Assembly (NCBI GenBank): GCA_002351925.1
Contig: DEHM01000012.1
Location: 1-6,664, forward strand
Direction: 5' to 3'
Length of the DNA: 6,664 bases
From: Bacteroidales bacterium UBA2800
GTDB lineage: Bacteria > Bacteroidota > Bacteroidia > Bacteroidales > Paludibacteraceae
This document shows, one piece after another, positions 4,680-6,664 of the stretch (position 1 is its first letter; the number at the start of each line of letters is the position of its first letter). The notes beneath the pieces were generated by a model. It had not been told where the DNA came from, searched no databases, and was given only the letters and a program-made list of their open reading frames with translations. Position numbers and translations under genes: made by a program.

Positions 4680-6261
4680 TCTCGGACTACAGGCGCAGGA
4701 GCGGCAGGCGACAACGCGTGCAGACGAGTGTATCACGATCTTCAACGACGTGGTACGCCAGGTGGACGTCAACTATGTGGACACGCTGAACTACGAGGCG
4801 TTGACAGAGACGGCTATCAATGCGATGCTCAAGAAGATTGACCCCTACACGGTGTATTATCCGAAGAAAAACGACCGCGAGTTGCGTATGCTGACGACGG
4901 GTAAGTACGGCGGCATAGGCAGTATCATCCAGCAACGACCGAGACCAAGTACAAAGGGACAACGGACAAAGGACAAAGTGAGCAAAGACTCTCTTTGGAC
5001 CTATGCGGTGAATCCGTATGAGGGAAAGCCGGCACAAAGGGCAGGTATACTGGCAGGCGACAGGATATTGTCGGTTGACGGCGTGAGTACGAAGGGTCAG
5101 ACGGTGAGCGAAGTGAGCAATAACCTGCGCGGCGTGCCGGGAACGACCGTCGTGCTGGAGATAGAGCGTGAGGGCGTGAAGAAGCCGTTTAAGGTAGAGA
5201 TCGTGCGCGAGGATATCCATCTGGAGCCCGTGACCTACTCGGCACTATTCACGGCCGACAGTCTGGCAGAACCGGTGGGCTACATCGCCTTTAGTGAGTT
5301 TACCGAAGGGTCGGCACAGGACTTCACGAACACGCTGGATGAGCTGTACTACAACCAAGGTGCGCGGAAGCTGATAGTGGACCTGCGCGGCAACGGAGGC
5401 GGTATGGTAGACGAGGCGCTGAAGATTGTCAACCTGTTCGTAGAGCAGGGTCAGACAGTGGTAGAGACCAAGGGCAAGACCAGCAAGAGTTACCGCATCT
5501 ACCGCACGACGGCTCGTCCGCGTTATGCGGAGTTGCCGCTGGTGATACTGGTGGACAAGAACTCCGCTTCGGCGAGTGAGATAGTGGCAGGTGCGCTGCA
5601 GGACATGAAACGTGCGACGCTGGTAGGTCAGCGTACGTTTGGCAAGGGCCTCGTGCAGAACGTGCGGAACGTGGCCTTCGGCGGACACCTGAAAGTGACG
5701 ACCAGTAAGTATTATCTGCCGTCAGGACGTTGTATACAGGCTATCGACTACAGCGAGCAACAGAAGGGGCATCAGCTGAAGAAAGATACGGCAGGCGGCA
5801 TATTGCCGGACATCGTGATGGAAGACAGCGCGAAAGTGGATATATGCTATTCGCTCTATATCAACCATTATTTCTTCGACTACGCGACGCATTATCACCG
5901 CCAGCATGACAGTATTGCCCATCCGAAAACATTCACGCTGAGCGACGAGGAGATAGAAGATTTCTGCCGGTTTCTGGACGAGCGCGGATTTAGCTATGAG
6001 ACGGAGACGAGTAAGTTCTTCGACGACATGCTGAAGATGGCCAAGCATGAGGATATCGACAGCGCGACGATCAGTAAGCTGGAGGCGCTGGGACCGATGC
6101 TGAAGCCCGATTTTCGTGAGGCTATCCGCCGGAACATAGACGAGGTGAAAGAGATGCTCGGCACTGAGATCGTGCTGCGTTACTACTACCAGAAAGGCCA
6201 GGCGGCTTATCAGCTTCGCTTCGATAAAGAACTGAAAAGGGCACTTGGGGAGCTGAAATAA
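4636..6261 (+). CDS. S41 family C-terminal processing peptidase (Ctp/Prc type), exported
   Basis: A 541-aa periplasmic serine protease of the tail-specific protease family, which trims or degrades envelope proteins from their C-termini. A signal peptide is clear: Lys3, hydrophobic core 5-18, probable SPase I cleavage after LQA (20). No lipobox surrounds Cys9 or Cys13. Next come an N-terminal helical region (about 25-90), a PDZ domain (about 90-190, with AGILAGDRILSVDG at 136-149) and the S41 core with GYIAFSEFT (215-223) and VDLRGNGGG (248-256). The catalytic dyad is Ser312 in NSASASEI and Lys337 in TFGKGLVQ, with Asp323; the spacing of 25 matches Prc Ser430/Lys455. About 20 extra-looking polar residues (about 99-119) sit near the start of the PDZ and include a 7-bp tandem DNA repeat. 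The ATG at 4636 lies inside coaD, and the signal peptide supports it. Last gene of the operon. Confidence 0.93.
   Translation: MEKTLVTLCLILCVSLGLQAQERQATTRADECITIFNDVVRQVDVNYVDTLNYEALTETAINAMLKKIDPYTVYYPKKNDRELRMLTTGKYGGIGSIIQQRPRPSTKGQRTKDKVSKDSLWTYAVNPYEGKPAQRAGILAGDRILSVDGVSTKGQTVSEVSNNLRGVPGTTVVLEIEREGVKKPFKVEIVREDIHLEPVTYSALFTADSLAEPVGYIAFSEFTEGSAQDFTNTLDELYYNQGARKLIVDLRGNGGGMVDEALKIVNLFVEQGQTVVETKGKTSKSYRIYRTTARPRYAELPLVILVDKNSASASEIVAGALQDMKRATLVGQRTFGKGLVQNVRNVAFGGHLKVTTSKYYLPSGRCIQAIDYSEQQKGHQLKKDTAGGILPDIVMEDSAKVDICYSLYINHYFFDYATHYHRQHDSIAHPKTFTLSDEEIEDFCRFLDERGFSYETETSKFFDDMLKMAKHEDIDSATISKLEALGPMLKPDFREAIRRNIDEVKEMLGTEIVLRYYYQKGQAAYQLRFDKELKRALGELK
4951..4979 (+). repeat. Four imperfect 7-bp tandem repeats (ACAAAGG) within the S41 protease gene
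   Basis: Units are ACAAAGGG (4951-4958), ACAACGG (4959-4965), ACAAAGG (4966-4972) and ACAAAGT (4973-4979). They encode part of a lysine/arginine/threonine-rich stretch (residues 106-115) in the region between GGIGSII and the PDZ block EGKPAQRAG. A unit of 7 bp is not a multiple of three, so gain or loss of one copy would shift the reading frame. The copy number is low and the units are imperfect, so active slippage is not established. Confidence 0.75.
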
Positions 6262-6274
6262 CCATCGATAGAAA

Positions 6275-6310
6275 AAAACAAGCGCCACGCAAATGCATGG
6301 CGCTTGTTTT
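6275..6310. terminator. Bidirectional intrinsic terminator
   Basis: Perfect 13-bp inverted arms, AAAACAAGCGCCA (6275-6287) and TGGCGCTTGTTTT (6298-6310), surround a 10-base loop. The GC core CAAGCGCCA is flanked by A/T. On the minus strand the stem is followed by seven Ts (6278-6272), an excellent terminator; on the plus strand the T-run is four bases. It lies 14 nt after the S41 protease stop and 7 nt before the stop of the convergent gene, so it separates two converging transcription units. Confidence 0.92.
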
Positions 6311-6316
6311 GTACGG

Positions 6317-6664
6317 TTACTTGATTTTTCTACCGTAGAGATCGTAGGTGTCATCTCCTTTTCGGATGAAGAGGACGCCGTTGATGAACACTTTGTGTAA
6401 GTCGTTTCCGACCGTAGCCTCTTGATTGTCGATTCCCTCCTTGAAGCTTTCCGTTACCGTCAGATAGAGCGTGAAAGTGGAGTCACACCCATGAACGGAA
6501 ACATATGACGCAATGAGCGTAGTGTCTCCGGCGGGTAGTACGGAGAGATCGATATTCTGCCAAACGACCGCGTCGCCCTCGTCGATGGTAAGTTCGGCCT
6601 CTTGGTAAGAGGGCTGCCATACGTTGACGGTCAGGTAGACGATCGAGTCCCCACCCCATTGATT
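6317..6664 (-). CDS. C-terminal part of a secreted/surface repeat protein (partial)
   Basis: An open minus-strand frame runs from the window edge to a TAA at 6319-6317, giving the last 115 residues of a protein whose start lies off the right edge. It contains GGDSIVYLTVNV (4-15) and GCDSTFTLYLTV (59-70). These are two copies, about 55 residues apart, of a repeat resembling the GCDS..TL.LTV units of Bacteroidota surface proteins; the first copy has Gly in place of Cys. The C-terminus KVFINGVLFIRKGDDTYDLYGRKIK (91-115) resembles the beta-rich tails on many secreted Bacteroidales proteins and may be a short type IX secretion-like tail. Codon use differs from the operon: Leu is CTC in 5 of 10 and Val is GTC in 5 of 12 with one GTG, whereas operon genes favour CTG and GTG. 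Function unknown. Confidence 0.82.
   Translation of the reverse strand, partial: NQWGGDSIVYLTVNVWQPSYQEAELTIDEGDAVVWQNIDLSVLPAGDTTLIASYVSVHGCDSTFTLYLTVTESFKEGIDNQEATVGNDLHKVFINGVLFIRKGDDTYDLYGRKIK

Noticed and set aside
4636..4700. Lipoprotein signal on the S41 protease (Cys9 or Cys13)
   Set aside because: The residues before either Cys (VTL or LIL) do not form a lipobox, while LQA gives a good SPase I site.
1..6664. A novel defence, mobile or RNA-based system
   Set aside because: No direct-repeat arrays, transposase, integrase, reverse transcriptase, toxin-antitoxin or nuclease signatures were seen; the genes are ordinary housekeeping families.

Overview
The window looks like chromosomal DNA from a member of the order Bacteroidales (phylum Bacteroidota); family and genus cannot be fixed from it. 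Four signs agree. The 16S rRNA 5' end at the left edge carries the Bacteroidota-style stretch reading GATGAACGCTAGCGACAGG in the rRNA sense. Two promoters have the Bacteroidota -33/-7 form (TTG, 20 bp, TAnnTTTG). The proteins resemble Bacteroidota versions, for example an RF2 with SPYNAQGKRMTSFASVF. The partial gene at the right edge has cell-surface repeats of the GCDS..TL.LTV type and a typical Bacteroidales secreted-protein C-terminus.

Layout. Bases 1-120 are the start of a 16S rRNA gene on the minus strand. Bases 121-577 hold no credible gene. They contain the 16S leader with a boxA-like site, the rRNA promoter, a run of helically phased A/T tracts, a GC-rich inverted repeat, and the promoter of the rightward operon. 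The two divergent promoters are nearly identical over 26 bp. Bases 578-6261 are one tightly packed rightward operon of six genes: prfB (peptide chain release factor 2), a C1B papain-like peptidase (PepC/bleomycin-hydrolase type), a short YigZ/IMPACT protein, a PlsC-like acyltransferase, coaD (phosphopantetheine adenylyltransferase) and an S41 C-terminal processing protease. The spacings are +2, 0, -8, -32 and -44 nt, so later genes probably depend on translational coupling. A 13-bp perfect hairpin at 6275-6310 ends the operon and also serves the convergent partial gene at 6317-6664.

Together the operon covers translation termination, coenzyme A and membrane-lipid synthesis, and proteolysis. 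This is ordinary housekeeping content without one obvious shared pathway. I found no defence system, mobile element, CRISPR array or biosynthetic cluster. The points worth a second look are the missing RF2 autoregulatory frameshift, the single-domain YigZ starting directly on the upstream stop codon in the same frame, the HX5D spacing in the acyltransferase, a 7-bp tandem repeat inside the S41 protease gene, the matched divergent promoters with phased A-tracts, and the surface-protein gene fragment at the right edge.
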